A stretch of 64,000 nt of DNA from Pachyseris speciosa (lineage: Eukaryota > Cnidaria > Anthozoa > Scleractinia > Pachyseridae), in contig JAEMWC010000006.1 of assembly GCA_016490735.1 (NCBI GenBank), positions 1,878,501-1,942,500 of the forward strand, given 5' to 3'. Shown here one piece after another: positions 51,601 to 61,752 of the stretch. The notes beneath the pieces are model-generated. The model had not been told where the DNA came from. It made no database searches and was given only the letters and a program-made list of their open reading frames with translations. How positions within the stretch are numbered: position 1 is the stretch's first letter; each line of letters opens with the position of its first letter. The position numbers and the translations under genes are program-made.

Positions 51601-54600
51601 AAGTAGAACGTAAACTTATTTTTTAAATTATCTATAGCATAGCCCTGATTAGGTCTCCTAAGTTGTGACCCCAGTTTGAAAGGAGTATCCATGGCAAAGA
51701 ACATGTTTGATTCCCAAATATTGATTAATGAAGGACAATAATCTGTGTGGATGTATATGCTTGTCTATGCACAGTTATGAACTGCCTTAGGACTGTACTA
51801 CAATAATATTATATAATTGTATAGTTTATGTATGTGTAGTAGTTGGCAACAGTGTTGCTAAGGCGTTTTAATTTGGCTTGTTATTTTTTCTTTTGTTATG
51901 ACGTGTACAGAAATAGAAAAGTTAATATTTTATAACCTACCTAACTTTAATAGGCAGAGAAGAAACCTGTTTTCAAAACAAGGACATTTAGGGTGTATAT
52001 TTTGGTAGCGAATTCTCACTTATAATTTACTGATGCTTACATGTACCTAATAGATTCTGGCATAAGAATATTCTAATCCATTAATTTCTACTCAAGTATC
52101 TGGGCATTGGTTATTGAGATTACTATAGTGAGAAATTTTAAGGCAAACAAATAAAAAATTATAATTCATAAAATACCAGTTATCTGTTGTGGTTCACCAA
52201 GAATTGACCCAAACCTATTAACATTTAATCACAAACACTAGTTCTGATCCTCTGTAATCTAAACCATCAAAACTTAACTGTTACATATTAGTAATGTAGT
52301 ACATAGATGAAACTATAATGGTATCACTGAATTAACAAAACCTCTGCTATTTCTTTGGACAGTGCTATGAAGATTAATGACACACTCAAAGACCAGTTGA
52401 AATGAGGAAGAAGATAAACAGAAAGAAAGAGAAAATTAGAATTATAATTTCTCAAGACATTTGCATGTCCAGCATGTTAATTTCCCTTAAACTGCACTTC
52501 AGAAGCTTTTTCCATTGCAAAAATTATTATAATAAATTAAAATGAATACAATAATGTAACTAAAGATTAATATTATTGTATACCCTTCAAGGTATCGATA
52601 ACATTATCATCCAGTTGTTGGGATTTTATGTAAAGATTCTATGTTCACCAATTCAAACCAACCTAGACTTACTGTACATGTGTTATCTACTCAGTTTCCA
52701 AATTACTGGTAATAGTCGGATTTTTTTTTGGGGGGGGGGATGAACATAAGAACACAAGTTTATTAGTAGCTACAACATTTAAGTCGTCACCTTTCAAGCA
52801 AAAAAAATAAATAAATATATTTAAAATTCAATAACTACCAGTAGTGAAAATTATCATCATTATCACCAAATTGTTACAATAACTATAGATTTGTGGTACC
52901 TGTTTTATTTAGTTGGTCCTTGGGCTTGGCATATACTCCAAGTCGTTTGAGAAAGTCCATGTACTCCAGAGTATGTCCATTACGAGTCATGTCATATTTA
53001 CACCACAACCTAGAGTGTGTGAGGAAAGTTAATCAAGAGGATATAAAAGTAGATAAATCTATAAAACTTTGTTTTTTCTGAGGATGATAAATTTCATTGT
53101 CCCAAAATAGAGGCCATTAAAATTAAATTGTATTTTATATGACACTATAATTAAGTTCCACATTTTAGAAAGACATCATGTACATGTGTACCATGTCAAA
53201 GTGCCTTAATTTTGAATTTTTGATACTTAAATTCAACCTCCCCCTGCTCTCCCCCACCCAGCCCCTCATAAATTTCTGCAGAAGTATGTTATGTTGTTAT
53301 ACATTTCACACAATGACAAGTTAGGAAACAAAAATAATGCCTACTTGTTGAACTGTTCATCTGTCAGCTTGAAGCAGAAGTTCTCTATGACCCTGCTGAA
53401 TTCATGCTTCTGAATATGGCCATCCCTGTTGTAATCAAAGAGCCTCAATGCCTTCAGCAAATTTTGCAACTGGCCTCGCATCTATGATGCAAACAACATA
53501 ATGACAGTTATTCAAGTAGTATGATTGCAACTGAAAGCTTTTGTGACCACCATAGGATTTGACCTACATAGCAACAAGTTGTGTGAAGATACATGTATGT
53601 AGTGGTCCTCCAAAGGATTTCAGGTAAAATGGTGATGACACAGGCATGCGTGCGAGGACACGGCACGCAAAGCGTGTCATTTGTCACGGATATGCAAATA
53701 TATAATGCAGAAGACAAAAAGTGGCACACAGCTTTTGTTTTCCGTGACTTAACATGCATAACCTTTTGTTCAAGCTAGCGTGCAATTTGTCACGCGGAGA
53801 GTGTGTTTAAACACGGCAAGCGTGTTATGTTAAAAGGGCTCGGCGAAACTGAAGCAAAACAGTGCAAGGTTTGAATACAAGCTCACTGGTACGAAACAGT
53901 GCAAACAGTTGTTTGCATAAAATTATGGTAACACAATACTCATTTTGTCAGCTGAACGAAGTTTGTTCGAAGTGCAGCAGCTCAGAATGAAGAAAAAATA
54001 AAGGAGCTTTATTTTTCATAAGCAGTCGAGGATCTGTAATCTTTTGACTTTGAAATCTTCAATTTCACAGAAGATAATTATCGTTCTTATTGCCGCGTAA
54101 TGTGTCACACCACAGGAACATTCGGGTGTGAACTACAGCAGTAGCACGATGTTTGAAATGGGCCATAAATTAAAAAGTAAATATTTTTCTGAAACAATTT
54201 TTTAAATTCGCATTTCCGCTATGATTAAGCACTGACTATCATAGATATGGAGGTTTTTCGAATCTACTCTTTAGTTCCCAAGAGAGTATTTTCTCATTTG
54301 CATATCAGACATGCTTGAAAGCACGTGCTCTGTAATGTGATACTTGTCGCGCTAAAATCGCAAACACCTCCATTGCGAAATGTAAATTGTGTTTCTTTAC
54401 AAATTATACAAACCATCTTCGTCCATCCATCCACTTTTGTGCACTGACATATGAAGCCGGTTAACTCGAGCATTCTCCTCGCTGGCAACTCAAACCAAAT
54501 CGCCATTGAGCGCGTGTAACAATTTACGCTTTTGTAATCAAAGTGAATCTTTAGTTTTTACACGCAAGCGACTAATTTGCTTGAATCAAGTCAGGATGCA

Positions 54601-57600
54601 ACTTTTTTGCATGCATTTGGTTATTTAGTAGGTCACCAGTAAGTGAACTTCATAAATCGTATTCCTTCTACTTTTTTGGCTCTTTGTTTATACACGGCTT
54701 TTTCTCAATTGTTTATTACAACTCCATTGTTGCTCCACATATTTCCTTGTGATGTTTTTCTCAGTTAATAGTGCGTTCTATAACCAAGTGTTTTACGGAA
54801 ATTTCCCGTCAGAAAAATTTACAGTTGAGTTGCTGAGTTGGGGGTGCATCTTATAACCGAAAAATTATGGTATAAGCATTTTAAACATAATTTTTTCAGG
54901 AAACCTGGCATTTTTTGGTCTCAGAGCTGAGGGTCTTGTTTAATTTAGTTGCACACGGCTGAACTTTGTCAAGCTTTATCTTTTTTGCAAAATAAAATTT
55001 AGAAAGTCATTCCATGTGCTGACAGCTGTTTCAATTTTTTGACTCCTCATAACAATTTTCTCTCGCGAACTGTCGACTGATGAGCAAGGTCATACGAACA
55101 TTTTATGCGATGATTATTTTTCTAGCGAGTGATTTTGCTCGCAAAGCGAGACATTTTGCACGCTAGCGTGTCATTTTGCTCGATTCCTTTGTGTTCCATA
55201 ACTTGACACGCTTCTTTGTGTGACTGAACATTTTCCTTTGTGCTCTCCGTGTGAGATAAGACAAAAGGCAGTTTTAATGAGATGTGCATGATGAAACACT
55301 GCTGGCGTGTTAAAAGAAATTTCTTTTGTTTATCGTGTCCTCGCACACGTGCCCGTGTCATCACCATTTTACCTGAAATCCTGTGGAGAACCACAATTAT
55401 ACATTTGATACCTTTTTTCTTAATCGATCTTCAATCTCATCCATGGCTACCTCTTTTTGAGATTTGGTCTGGTTAAACCTGAAAACACAAAATTACAATG
55501 TACAAACTTATCTAACTTACTACCATTTGCTTTCAACCACAGAAGCATGAACGTTTTTACGCATGTTTACACAGTCATGTAGTTTTCAAACAAGACAGTT
55601 TCGCAGACAACTGTGTCACCTGGACCAATGCAAATGTTTCGTTTGAAGTACGAAACTATGAATGTTTGTCAAACAAATGTTGCACATTTCATTCATGTGG
55701 TGTGCAGGTTTGGCAAAATTAAAGACATTTTTGGATGCTTTGTGTCATTGCAACTTCAAACAGATGGAGACGCAAAAAAGTAAACAAATTTGGTCAAACC
55801 CATTGCAGTGGAATTGCTCTGGATCAAGACATGAAATCACTGATAATAGATACAATTCTCCAGGAAAGTGGCGATTGAGTGACTGGATACGTTCTGAGAT
55901 CGTTTCGCTATTTTTTTTTTTGAGGAACAGAAGCTTTCTGTAAATGCCATTACAAAGACTCTCAATTAATCCTAAAGGAGCTAAAGGAGGTACAAAGTGG
56001 AGTAAATTAACAGAAGACAATCTAAAACTTATAGAACTTATGAAGATTGAAAAACCGTTTTTGTCTCGATTGTCAACTTCTCCACCAGTTATCATAAAAA
56101 ACGCATTTCCGGCATAAAGTTTGAATTTACAGTTGCTGTTCTGTAATTTGTCGAGTTCTGCCCCGGGGTTCTGACTATGAAAACTGAACTGTTCAAGAGT
56201 TAAGTGTTCATTAATTTGAATTTATATAGCTGCAATTATTCTGTTGAGTTACAATCTGTGGTCAATTTCTAAAAAAAACAAATACAGTGAGTGTAAAAGT
56301 GTATTGATACCGTTCTTGCGTGGGTTATGCGTGTGGAGCAGTGTTACATTGAGATCTGAAGTTACTTAGGGCCAGAAGACAGCAGTTTGAATTCTTTAAA
56401 TAACCTACTCATCTTAAGACAATAAGAACTACTGCCTTGTTTAGCATAATCAAATTTAGGTGCCGTTCCAAACTAATGTATCAAATTTAGTTAATAAAAC
56501 CTGAAAAAGAATATATATATATGAAGGAGCTGGAAAAATTTGATGAGAAAAGTCACTGCTTCAATTAAGTACTGTTCAAGTCTGATCATTTTCTAATTAA
56601 TATTTCTTTCCATGCAATTATTATCTCACACAGTGAAGATAGTCTTTCACATCATTAAACTAAGAAGAAACGTTTATATTAGGCTTATAGTACATGTATA
56701 TGCTACGGAAATTATAAAGTCTATCACAATGAGTATGAAATCTTATGGTGTTCCCCCTTTTGAAATTTGTCATTGATTAGTCTCTAGTTAACATACTGTA
56801 GGTAGTGCAGAGAACTGTGTCATTAAAACATTATTTACTTGTGTTCAAACCTACTTGTGTAAGCTGCCAAGCAATCGCAATCCATCTGGAGTGCCTCCTC
56901 GTTGATGATACTTCTCTAAGAACTCCAAATAGGACACTGTTCCATCTCTGTTTGTTCCCACCTAGTGCCACACAGCAAAAAAGTTGAAGTTGATCTTTTA
57001 TTGACGTGCTATTAGATAAATACAGAATTACCTGACCTGCTCGTAGCATAGTCAATCTAGGCTGGCCAGGAAATGATTAAGATGAAAGACTGCTAAAAAG
57101 AATATGTTGCTAAGAATAAAATAAAGTTGAGACTGTAAAAACAAGAACAACGTTGAGAAAAAAAAAGGGAGAGAGTAAAACATCCAGACAAAGAGCTGAT
57201 TGGAGCAGCAAATGAAGACCAAAGGATGCACTAACATGCCAAAACAATAATGACATCATCAGAGTGATCTAACAATTATCTCAGTTGCATTTTTTCATCC
57301 TTTAATTTTACCTTTCTTAAGAGTTGTTCAAATTGGTCATCAGTCAGTGGCATGTTACAGAAGGAATCAAGAGCTCTTTTAAATTCACTTTGAGTGATGG
57401 TGTGAGTATTCTCTGCATCAAATGTCTGGAAAGCCTTGCAAACAAACAATACATACAACAAAATGAGTGTTGTGCATGTTTATTATATATAAACTATATA
57501 AATGTCATTTGAGCCCAAAGATCCCATTGCATGTCATATTAGGCAACTTGAATTGTTATGCAATGCTACTGCAGTGCAGTTCAAGTTCAAGTTTATTTCA

Positions 57601-60600
57601 GTCTGTGCTGTACTATTTAGAGGATAATACAAAATTAATAAGAAAGACAATATCAAAATGATTTTAACCTAGGTTGAAATTAAATTCCTTTGTCTTCTAA
57701 CCCTAATTATCCATGATTCATGAATAATTAGGATTAGAAGAGGAAGGAATTTCATTTCAACCTATCTAGGTTAAAATCATTACAACCTGAATTTCATTTT
57801 GACCTACATGTACAACTTAACCGTTCCCTCGCTAAAATAGAAAGTGGGTGCCTGGGGTATCCAGGGGCTTCTACTGTGGCCAGCCAGCCCCTAGATAGAA
57901 TACCGCCCCCATGGCTGGCAAATCCCCGCTACCCAGCCATGAGCCCCCATTCCAGGCACCTGTCAACACTGTATGAATCAGTGGAAGGAAAAAAAAGGGG
58001 GGAGGGGAGTGGGGGGAGGGAACGCTGAGAAACACAGCTTGGAGCTGCTGTGAGAGGCAAAGAAACCGCTAAGAAGTGCCAAAAGATAAATGCTGCACGC
58101 TTGTAAAAGACCACTAGAAAATCACAAGAACACGAGCTGAAGGAAAAAACGTAGCTGCAACGAACCATGTGAGCCTGCACTTGAACAGATTACCGCTGGC
58201 CAGAGGTGCCCGCTAAGCTCGTGGCGGTTAACTTTGTTAAATGACATTTAACTAAATATAAATTATTTACATGTACATGGGAAAAGAATAGGTAAGATAC
58301 CACAGATTTGTTGTTACATGTATTGCACAGTGACCAATTAAAGTAGCAAAAGCTTTCTTGATGGTCACTGTCATGTTAAGAAAACCAGTGTTCCAGATAA
58401 GCGATGGGTCTCAGGTCAAAAACCAGAGAAAGCTGGCTCCCTGACCCACCACATTGAGTTGTTGAGTAAGATAGTTTGGGAAGATCCATGTCTACTGATC
58501 ATGACCCCTTAACTATCTTTTATGAACTCCACACTCTGAAAGTTATCTGGAACACTGGATAACTAAGGACCAAGATTAATCAGTGTAAAATAATATTACA
58601 TTGGATTATAAGGAATGCTTTCCTACATACATGTATGCATCTGAGTGTATTTATTTGACATAAATTACAGGAGGAGGAGGAGAAGGAGAGAAATGAAGGA
58701 GGAAGAGGTGATCTATTTATGACTGGTTTTGTAAGAAGCTAAAAAAAGAAGCAGGTCACAATTTTCCTTGCTAAGAAAAAAAATTAACTAGTTCCAGGAA
58801 AAGTAGACCAGTCTTGCTCTTCACAGCACTGTAATCAGGTGCAATGTACATGCACAACACCGGGCATGTACATCAGGTAAATGCTCTATCAGTAAAGTGA
58901 AAGTAATAAGCAAAGGACCGCCAAATATAATGCTGTAAAACGTAGGATCTACAGCTTATTCCTTTGCTTATCACTTTCACTTTACTGTATTTTTTGGACC
59001 GTAGGTCTTTACAGATCCGATATGCTGTGTATTTTTTAGCATGGTTTTGTCCACGTTTTAATGTTACGATTGGTATTGGCCAACCTACATTTTTCTTTGC
59101 GAGACGCCATCGTGACACTTGGATTCCTTGCTATCCGGGCTATGTGGTGTGGCAACATGTGGATCGGATGGCAAGAGAGACCAAGTTATGGAACTTGATA
59201 TTGTGAACAGGTTCATTGTGCAATTTATTGGCGCTTGCATTAGCTGGCGTCTTTTAAATCTGCTACACCATGCCGACGAGTCCCAATAAGGATGAAACAG
59301 CTGTCCATGGTTGCAGCACTACTTTATCGAGTCTCGGTCATGTTGGTGTCTCCCAAAGTCAACTTTTTTCACATAGTATCAGCCTTGCTTATTACATGTA
59401 TATTCTATCAGTATAAACCTGCCATACACCACCGTACATGCCCATTGCAAATTACAGGAAAAGTTAGTTATGTTTGCAACAAGGGGGTTTACAGGCAAAT
59501 TTATCGTATCATGCTGCGTGTTTTACAAACTTCGAAGGGATTTTGGGTTTTTCTGCTCTGCCAATCATCTGATTGGGGGAGGGGGATTATGCAAATAGCC
59601 CAATCAGAATGCATTGTGTTGTGATTTGCATTAACCCACCCCACTCAGATGATTGGCAGATCAGAAAAACCCAAAAAATTTTGAAAATGTGTAACATGGT
59701 ACAACATATTATTTGGCTGTAATGCAGGTTTCATTTTTGTAGGTTTCAAGTTGTAACTTTTTCTGGAGGACAGTCTTCCATCCTCCCCACTCCCAACCTG
59801 ACCCAAAAAGACCCAAACAACACTATTATTAATACTGCTTTAAAAACAGAAACTTATTAAATTTATTCTACCAAATTCTGTGCTGCATAATGTAAAACAA
59901 GTTAAGAAAATGAGACTTTCTACTGGCTGAGCCCGTCAGAATGTCTCTCTATATATATACAGAATGAACAGGTAGAACACGTTGTAAAATTTTTCAGAAG
60001 AGGGTCTCTCTGACACTCCCACACCCCACCTTACTTGGGAATAACCAAACAACTCCACTCTGAAAGTTAGCAAGCTTATCAAGCCTATCTATATTTACCT
60101 GACGTAACTCGGCAGCGTTGAATCGAATCTTCTCTCTTATTCTTGACTCGATTTCAATGAAGCTCAGATTTGGGTCTGGAGATTGAGGCGATCCTAGAAA
60201 ACATGGGATAAGAACCAAACGGTTGTTGTCGCGTACCAAAGCGAAGGTTGACGTAAAATGAACCGCCATGTTTGAGAGACGTACAGTTTACTCTCGGTAT
60301 ATCAAACAACCACGGTTATTAAAGAAGAGAATGACACACAGTCGTAAATCTATTAAATGAGCTCGCGCTTCACGTCAAATGACGTATTAAAGCGCGTGCA
60401 ATTACAACTCAAATTGTTGTTCTAATATTTTCAAATGAATTCTAACCTGTGTTTCAGAAAGATTCTGCGCACAAACAATCATTTTGAAGTAAAAGCATCA
60501 GAAATGCCAAGCTTTAAGAAATGGATCAGTTAAAACAAAATCTTCTCCCCATAATACAAGATTAAAAAAACATTGATACAAAGGAGCAACAACAAGTAGA

Positions 60601-60868
60601 TGTCAACAAGTCACTTACCTAAACGCAGATCAGAACCTCGCCTCCCAGGAGATATGATCAACATATGTGACGAAACTCCTTTTGATCCACGCGGAGAAAC
60701 TGCAACATCATTCCCTGCACGAGAATTGTTTCGCGAAGGCGGACGATCAAGTGTTCCATAACCACTTGATTTTCGAGAAGCTGGTCTTGGAGTGATAGTT
60801 AGTGCACGCGAAGATGGCCGAAGATCTATAAAATTATGAACTGCGGGAGCAACTACAACCTTAGCCAT
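21742..60868 (-). CDS. EFCAB6: EF-hand calcium-binding domain-containing protein 6 (EFCAB6/DJBP-like), complete, 38 exons
   Basis: I reconstructed a continuous 4773-nt coding sequence (1590 residues plus stop) from 38 exons, ATG at 60868-60866 and TGA at 21744-21742. Every junction is GT-AG with matching phase, and no internal stop was met. The protein is a chain of about 20 EF-hand-like units in pairs, separated by basic helical linkers ending in K-L-R-K-K or similar. Clear Ca-binding loops include [12 protein letters not shown] (residues 701-712) and [12 protein letters not shown]. Human EFCAB6 is about 1500 residues with the same layout. In vertebrates EFCAB6 is a microtubule inner protein of ciliary doublet microtubules and binds DJ-1. 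An axonemal role here is inferred. Exon coordinates are in the four block entries. Confidence 0.9.
23276..23297. repeat. Poly-A tract next to EFCAB6 exon 34
   Basis: An uninterrupted A run of about 22 starts a few bases outside the acceptor of exon 34. On the gene strand it is the T-rich polypyrimidine tract before the splice site. Confidence 0.8.
23372..23500. mobile_element. MITE with TGGTATATCGGAG ends
   Basis: TGGTATATCGGAGGCTGATG is mirrored by CTTTATTCTCCGATATACCA. Inner words GACAGATTGTCC / GGACAATCTATC also pair. About 129 bp, non-coding, in EFCAB6 intron 33. Confidence 0.75.
24696..24976. mobile_element. MITE, PIF/Harbinger-like, 281 bp
   Basis: Near-perfect inverted ends of about 39 bp beginning AGGCGCGGTAATACGGGCAA, flanked on both sides by TAA (24693-24695, 24977-24979). 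The interior repeats GTTGCGCAACA-like words, making the whole element strongly self-complementary. It lies in EFCAB6 intron 30. Confidence 0.88.
25955..26226. mobile_element. MITE family A copy 3
   Basis: GAGTGGCTTTCAATTGAGTG at the left is mirrored by GACACTTGATTGAAAGCCCTC at the right. It shares CCAATGAGAAACAAAACC and GATTGGCTCATTGC with copies at 9384, 19008, 30189 and 34700. It ends 36 bp from the EFCAB6 exon 30 donor side. Confidence 0.8.
26418..27273. other. EFCAB6 intron 29, no recognised feature
   Basis: AT-rich intron of 856 bp without repeats or ORFs that I can identify. Confidence 0.4.
29037..29062. repeat. (CAAA)n short tandem repeat
   Basis: About six CAAA units in EFCAB6 intron 26, followed by an A-rich stretch. 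Confidence 0.85.
30189..30424. mobile_element. MITE family A copy 4, best preserved
   Basis: 236 bp with ends GAGCGGTTTTCAATTGAGTG and CACTCAATTGAAAAGCGCTC, flanked by TA on both sides (30187-30188, 30425-30426), pointing to a Tc1/mariner-type or other TA-targeting element. The interior is TGATTGG / CCAATCA-rich. Confidence 0.85.
30750..31850 (+). mobile_element. LINE reverse-transcriptase fragment (CR1/L2-like), decayed
   Basis: The frame ending at 31000 contains the catalytic [11 protein letters not shown] motif (30812 onward), [21 protein letters not shown] and then a stop. After frame changes, 31237-31506 gives [31 protein letters not shown] and [15 protein letters not shown]. This order is typical of palm and thumb of CR1/L2-type elements. 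Several stops and shifts show it is dead. The 3' part runs to about 31850. Located in EFCAB6 intron 24, antisense to the gene. Confidence 0.85.
31934..38333 (-). CDS. EFCAB6: EFCAB6 exons 14-24 (residues 549-1002)
   Basis: Exons 38173-38333, 37994-38060, 37739-37839, 36950-37025, 36547-36642, 36000-36058, 35008-35115, 34382-34469, 33619-33857, 33072-33287, 31934-32084. This part has the best loops: [60 protein letters not shown] and [12 protein letters not shown]. These keep the acidic or Gly residues needed for Ca2+ coordination at positions 1, 3, 5, 6 and 12, with small deviations. A MITE ends only 28 bp from the exon 20 donor. Confidence 0.9.
32367..32574. mobile_element. MITE, TA-flanked, 208 bp
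   Basis: The left terminal repeat is GGGCCGTTTATACGAGAGAA... and the right end ...TTCTCTCGTATAAACAGCCC, with CCGCGGCTTA words in both arms. TA lies at both flanks (32365-32366, 32575-32576). Non-coding; EFCAB6 intron 23. Confidence 0.85.
33539..33570. repeat. Poly-A / (GAAAA)n tract
   Basis: An A run followed by GAAAA/GAAGA units. On the gene strand it is a long pyrimidine tract in EFCAB6 intron 22. Confidence 0.75.
34700..34980. mobile_element. MITE family A copy 5
   Basis: AAGCAGTTTTAATTGAGTGT and CACTCAATTCAAAAGCGCTC ends, TA flanks at 34698-34699 and 34981-34982. It lies in EFCAB6 intron 20 immediately downstream of the exon 20 donor (exon ends at 35008). Confidence 0.85.
35480..35870. 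repeat. Repeat cluster with ACCCCTTTCATATACCTT units and poly-C
   Basis: An initial palindrome GGGTATAGGTCATGTGACCT (about 35481) leads to repeated units carrying CCCTTTCATATACCTT about 35-45 bp apart (two near-identical at 35525-35600, weaker ones to 35780). It then has GGGCGGAGCCTCCCCGTATA and a C run at 35836-35853. Looks like a dispersed cnidarian repeat; coding unlikely. Confidence 0.65.
40075..40776. mobile_element. Foldback/MITE-like element rich in CCAGCCAGC
   Basis: The ends AAATAACCGCTCT and AGAGCGGTTATTT are inverted. Between them the word CCAGCCAGC, or single CCAGC, occurs at least a dozen times in irregular spacing, always in the same orientation. Non-coding. Confidence 0.65.
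41530..42660 (+). mobile_element. LINE reverse-transcriptase C-terminal half (CR1/jockey-like) with (ATT)n tail
   Basis: The frame 41545-41739 reads [15 protein letters not shown] (the usual D-F-S-K-A-F-D motif with D changed to N) to NRGTTQG. After a shift of about 7 nt near 41730 the next frame (to 42499) has [23 protein letters not shown] (catalytic YADD) and [14 protein letters not shown]. The 3' UTR ends in (ATT)n at about 42612-42652. It is 5' truncated and frameshifted, hence inactive. EFCAB6 intron 13, antisense. Confidence 0.88.
43430..43840. repeat. Two degenerate tandem units within the composite's right arm
   Basis: Two blocks share the same word order: GAGAGAGGCC, GGTTTTCCTTTTTC or GGTTTCCCTTTTTC, AGCAA, CCTCTGAGTTTTC, GTTTTC (about 43438-43545 and 43729-43832). 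Divergence is high. Confidence 0.55.
44259..53481 (-). CDS. EFCAB6: EFCAB6 exons 6-13 (residues 215-548)
   Basis: Exons 53345-53481, 52900-53009, 50672-50793, 46739-46887, 46065-46175, 45388-45514, 44702-44872, 44259-44333. EF loops are [12 protein letters not shown] (exon 6), [12 protein letters not shown] (exon 7, degenerate), [12 protein letters not shown] (exon 9), [12 protein letters not shown] across exons 11-12 and [12 protein letters not shown] (exon 12). Exon 8 is a Ser/Pro linker ending EQKLRKK; exon 13 is a short Pro-rich linker with [13 protein letters not shown]. Exon 12 has a weak donor, gtttgc. Introns 5, 7, 8 and 13 carry large transposon insertions. Confidence 0.88.
45235..45268. 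repeat. G-rich tract
   Basis: GGGTGGTGGGGAGGAAGG followed by a G run. Possible G-quadruplex on the + strand, in EFCAB6 intron 11. Confidence 0.7.
47047..47075. repeat. Poly-C tract
   Basis: About 20 or more C bases in EFCAB6 intron 8; the length may be uncertain. Confidence 0.85.
47633..50475. mobile_element. TTAA-flanked piggyBac-like non-autonomous element, interrupted
   Basis: The left end CCCATTGACTACCGG and the right end CCGGCACGGGTGCCAATGGG are imperfect inverted repeats. TTAA lies outside both (47629-47632 and 50476-50479), the target duplication of the piggyBac superfamily, whose ends start CCC/CCY. Removing the nested element at 48154-49974 leaves about 1.0 kb. No transposase DDD domain was seen; a 124-codon open frame (50169-50543) crosses the right end and is not credible. 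Confidence 0.7.
48154..49974. mobile_element. 1.8-kb TIR DNA element, copy 1 (nested)
   Basis: Inverted ends of about 61 bp with three mismatches, starting GTGGTCCTCCACAGGATTTC and including GATGACACGGGCATGCGTGC. Just inside both ends are many CACGC/GCGTGT words (AAGCGTGT, GCGTGCAA, GTCACGCG), like transposase-binding subterminal repeats. The rest is mostly AT-rich and open only in short frames. A second copy of the same length lies at 53602-55394. Superfamily not assigned. Confidence 0.85.
50794..52899. other. EFCAB6 intron 7, no recognised feature
   Basis: About 2.1 kb of AT-rich intron with short homopolymers (G run near 52730). No ORF or repeat that I can name. Confidence 0.4.
53602..55394. 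mobile_element. 1.8-kb TIR DNA element, copy 2
   Basis: Collinear with copy 1 over its whole length with few changes (for example it lacks about 20 bp around ATTATCTAGAG found in copy 1 near 48390). Same ends: GTGGTCCTCCAAAGGATTTC at left and CCTGTGGAGAACCAC at right. It lies in EFCAB6 intron 5, in the same orientation as copy 1, ending 18 bp from exon 5. Confidence 0.85.
55412..60868 (-). CDS. EFCAB6: EFCAB6 exons 1-5 (residues 1-214)
   Basis: Exons 60619-60868, 60099-60193, 57312-57434, 56855-56961, 55412-55478. Exon 1 gives a basic, Ser/Pro/Arg-rich disordered N-terminus ([20 protein letters not shown]...). Exon 2 gives a charged helix ([18 protein letters not shown]). Exon 3 has a divergent EF loop [12 protein letters not shown], exon 4 a degenerate loop [11 protein letters not shown], and exon 5 a linker ending DRLRKK. 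Just upstream of the ATG, TTTTTATTACAG (acceptor at 60885-60887) could end a 5' UTR intron. Confidence 0.88.
55479..56854. other. EFCAB6 intron 4, no recognised feature
   Basis: AT-rich intron. Open frames at 55662-55943 and, on the other strand, 55745-56095 overlap and show no known domain. Confidence 0.4.
57659..57779. repeat. Hairpin MITE-like repeat
   Basis: TGATTTTAACCTAGGTTGAA (left) pairs with TTCAACCTATCTAGGTTAAA (right). The centre AATTATCCATGATTCATGAATAATT is also self-complementary, so nearly the whole 121 bp can fold. Confidence 0.75.
57780..58889. other. EFCAB6 intron 2, middle part
   Basis: No gene recognised. Contains a purine-rich GGGGAGGGGAGTGGGGGG stretch near 58000 and GGAGGAGGAGAAGGAG near 58671. 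Confidence 0.4.
58890..58987. repeat. Imperfect hairpin
   Basis: CAGTAAAGTGAAAGTAATAA / TTATCACTTTCACTTTACTG arms of about 28 bp with one small difference and a spacer of about 42 bp. Confidence 0.75.
59541..59676. mobile_element. Short MITE with 32-bp inverted arms
   Basis: 59541-59572 and 59645-59676 are inverted with one mismatch (TTTTGGGTTTTTCTG ... CAGAAAAACCCAAAA). The spacer has an octamer ATGCAAAT-like word in each orientation. Confidence 0.75.
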
Positions 60869-61023
60869 CCTGTTCTAGCGAAATCTGTAATAAAAACTGG
60901 GACTCTAAAATTGTTTTGCCACAAAAACTCTATCCACACTATGATTAGCTCCTAGCGGCCATTTTGGGGGCTCGTGTTGTTTTGTTGCTATGCAGGCGTG
61001 AGTTTCTATATTAGCGTGGGGTC

Positions 61024-61036
61024 GTTGCTAGGCACC
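61024..61036. promoter_or_regulatory. X-box-like RFX site upstream of EFCAB6
   Basis: GTTGCT-A-GGCACC fits the RFX X-box (GTTGCC, spacer of 1-3, GGCAAC) at 10 of 12 half-site bases. It lies about 156 bp upstream of the EFCAB6 ATG. A weaker one (GTTGCTATGCAGGC) is at 60984-60997. RFX factors are known to drive ciliary genes through such sites near the start. A YY1-like GGCCATTTTGG is at 60957-60967. Confidence 0.45.
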
Positions 61037-61416
61037 TCATCAGTGCTCTTTTCCCGGGAAGATCGAAAACCTTTACTTTACACATCACAGTTGGAAAAAT
61101 CTGAAATGAACACAAACTATAGGTATGTGCATGCAATAAAATAACATTTAAATGGAAGACAACTTTAGTGGATTTCTACCCAGTAACTGATTGAAATAAG
61201 AATTCAAAAAAACTTCAAAAGATTGGAGTCAGAAATTTCTTCATTGACAGAATGCTTTTGCGCATTTCACTGCCTGCATGGCTAAACGCATTTACGATTT
61301 GTCTAATATTCGTAAAAATGGGCAAAAGTGATTTTCACCTCAGTTACTTCCAAATAGTAGGTGCATTACGGAATTTCAAAAACTGATAAATATATAAAAA
61401 AATACTAAGAGTTTAT

Positions 61417-61752
61417 ATGGTTTTGGGGGACGCAGCCTCGAAATTTGAGATGTTTGTAACAATTTTGAACTGTTTTAAGGTCCATAACTTGGTCTATGTT
61501 CAACCTAAGACCATCAAACTTGGACAAATGGCCAATCTCAATGTCATCTTTCATGTGATGGTGTCAATTTATCGATTAGTTTATTTTGAAAATCGGCCCA
61601 GTTCCCTGCGCAATTACACACTGTACGAATTGGCTGATACTTCAAAGGGCAGCCTCCCACCAACCCACCCCTCCCTCTCAATTGACGATAAGGATCTGGA
61701 ACTGCCACACAGATATTTTTTCATTATAAAAAAAATTAAAAATAAACAATGA
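61417..61752 (+). other. Unrecognised 111-codon open frame
   Basis: Open from ATG to TGA. It contains LGQMANLNVIFHVMVSIYRL and a Lys-rich end. I do not recognise a family, there is no clear promoter context, and it may be a fragment of a dispersed repeat. Reported only because it is the longest frame between EFCAB6 and the SINE array. Confidence 0.2.

Noticed and set aside
59292..59624. 110-codon plus frame
   Set aside because: Ends inside a short MITE; no recognisable domain.
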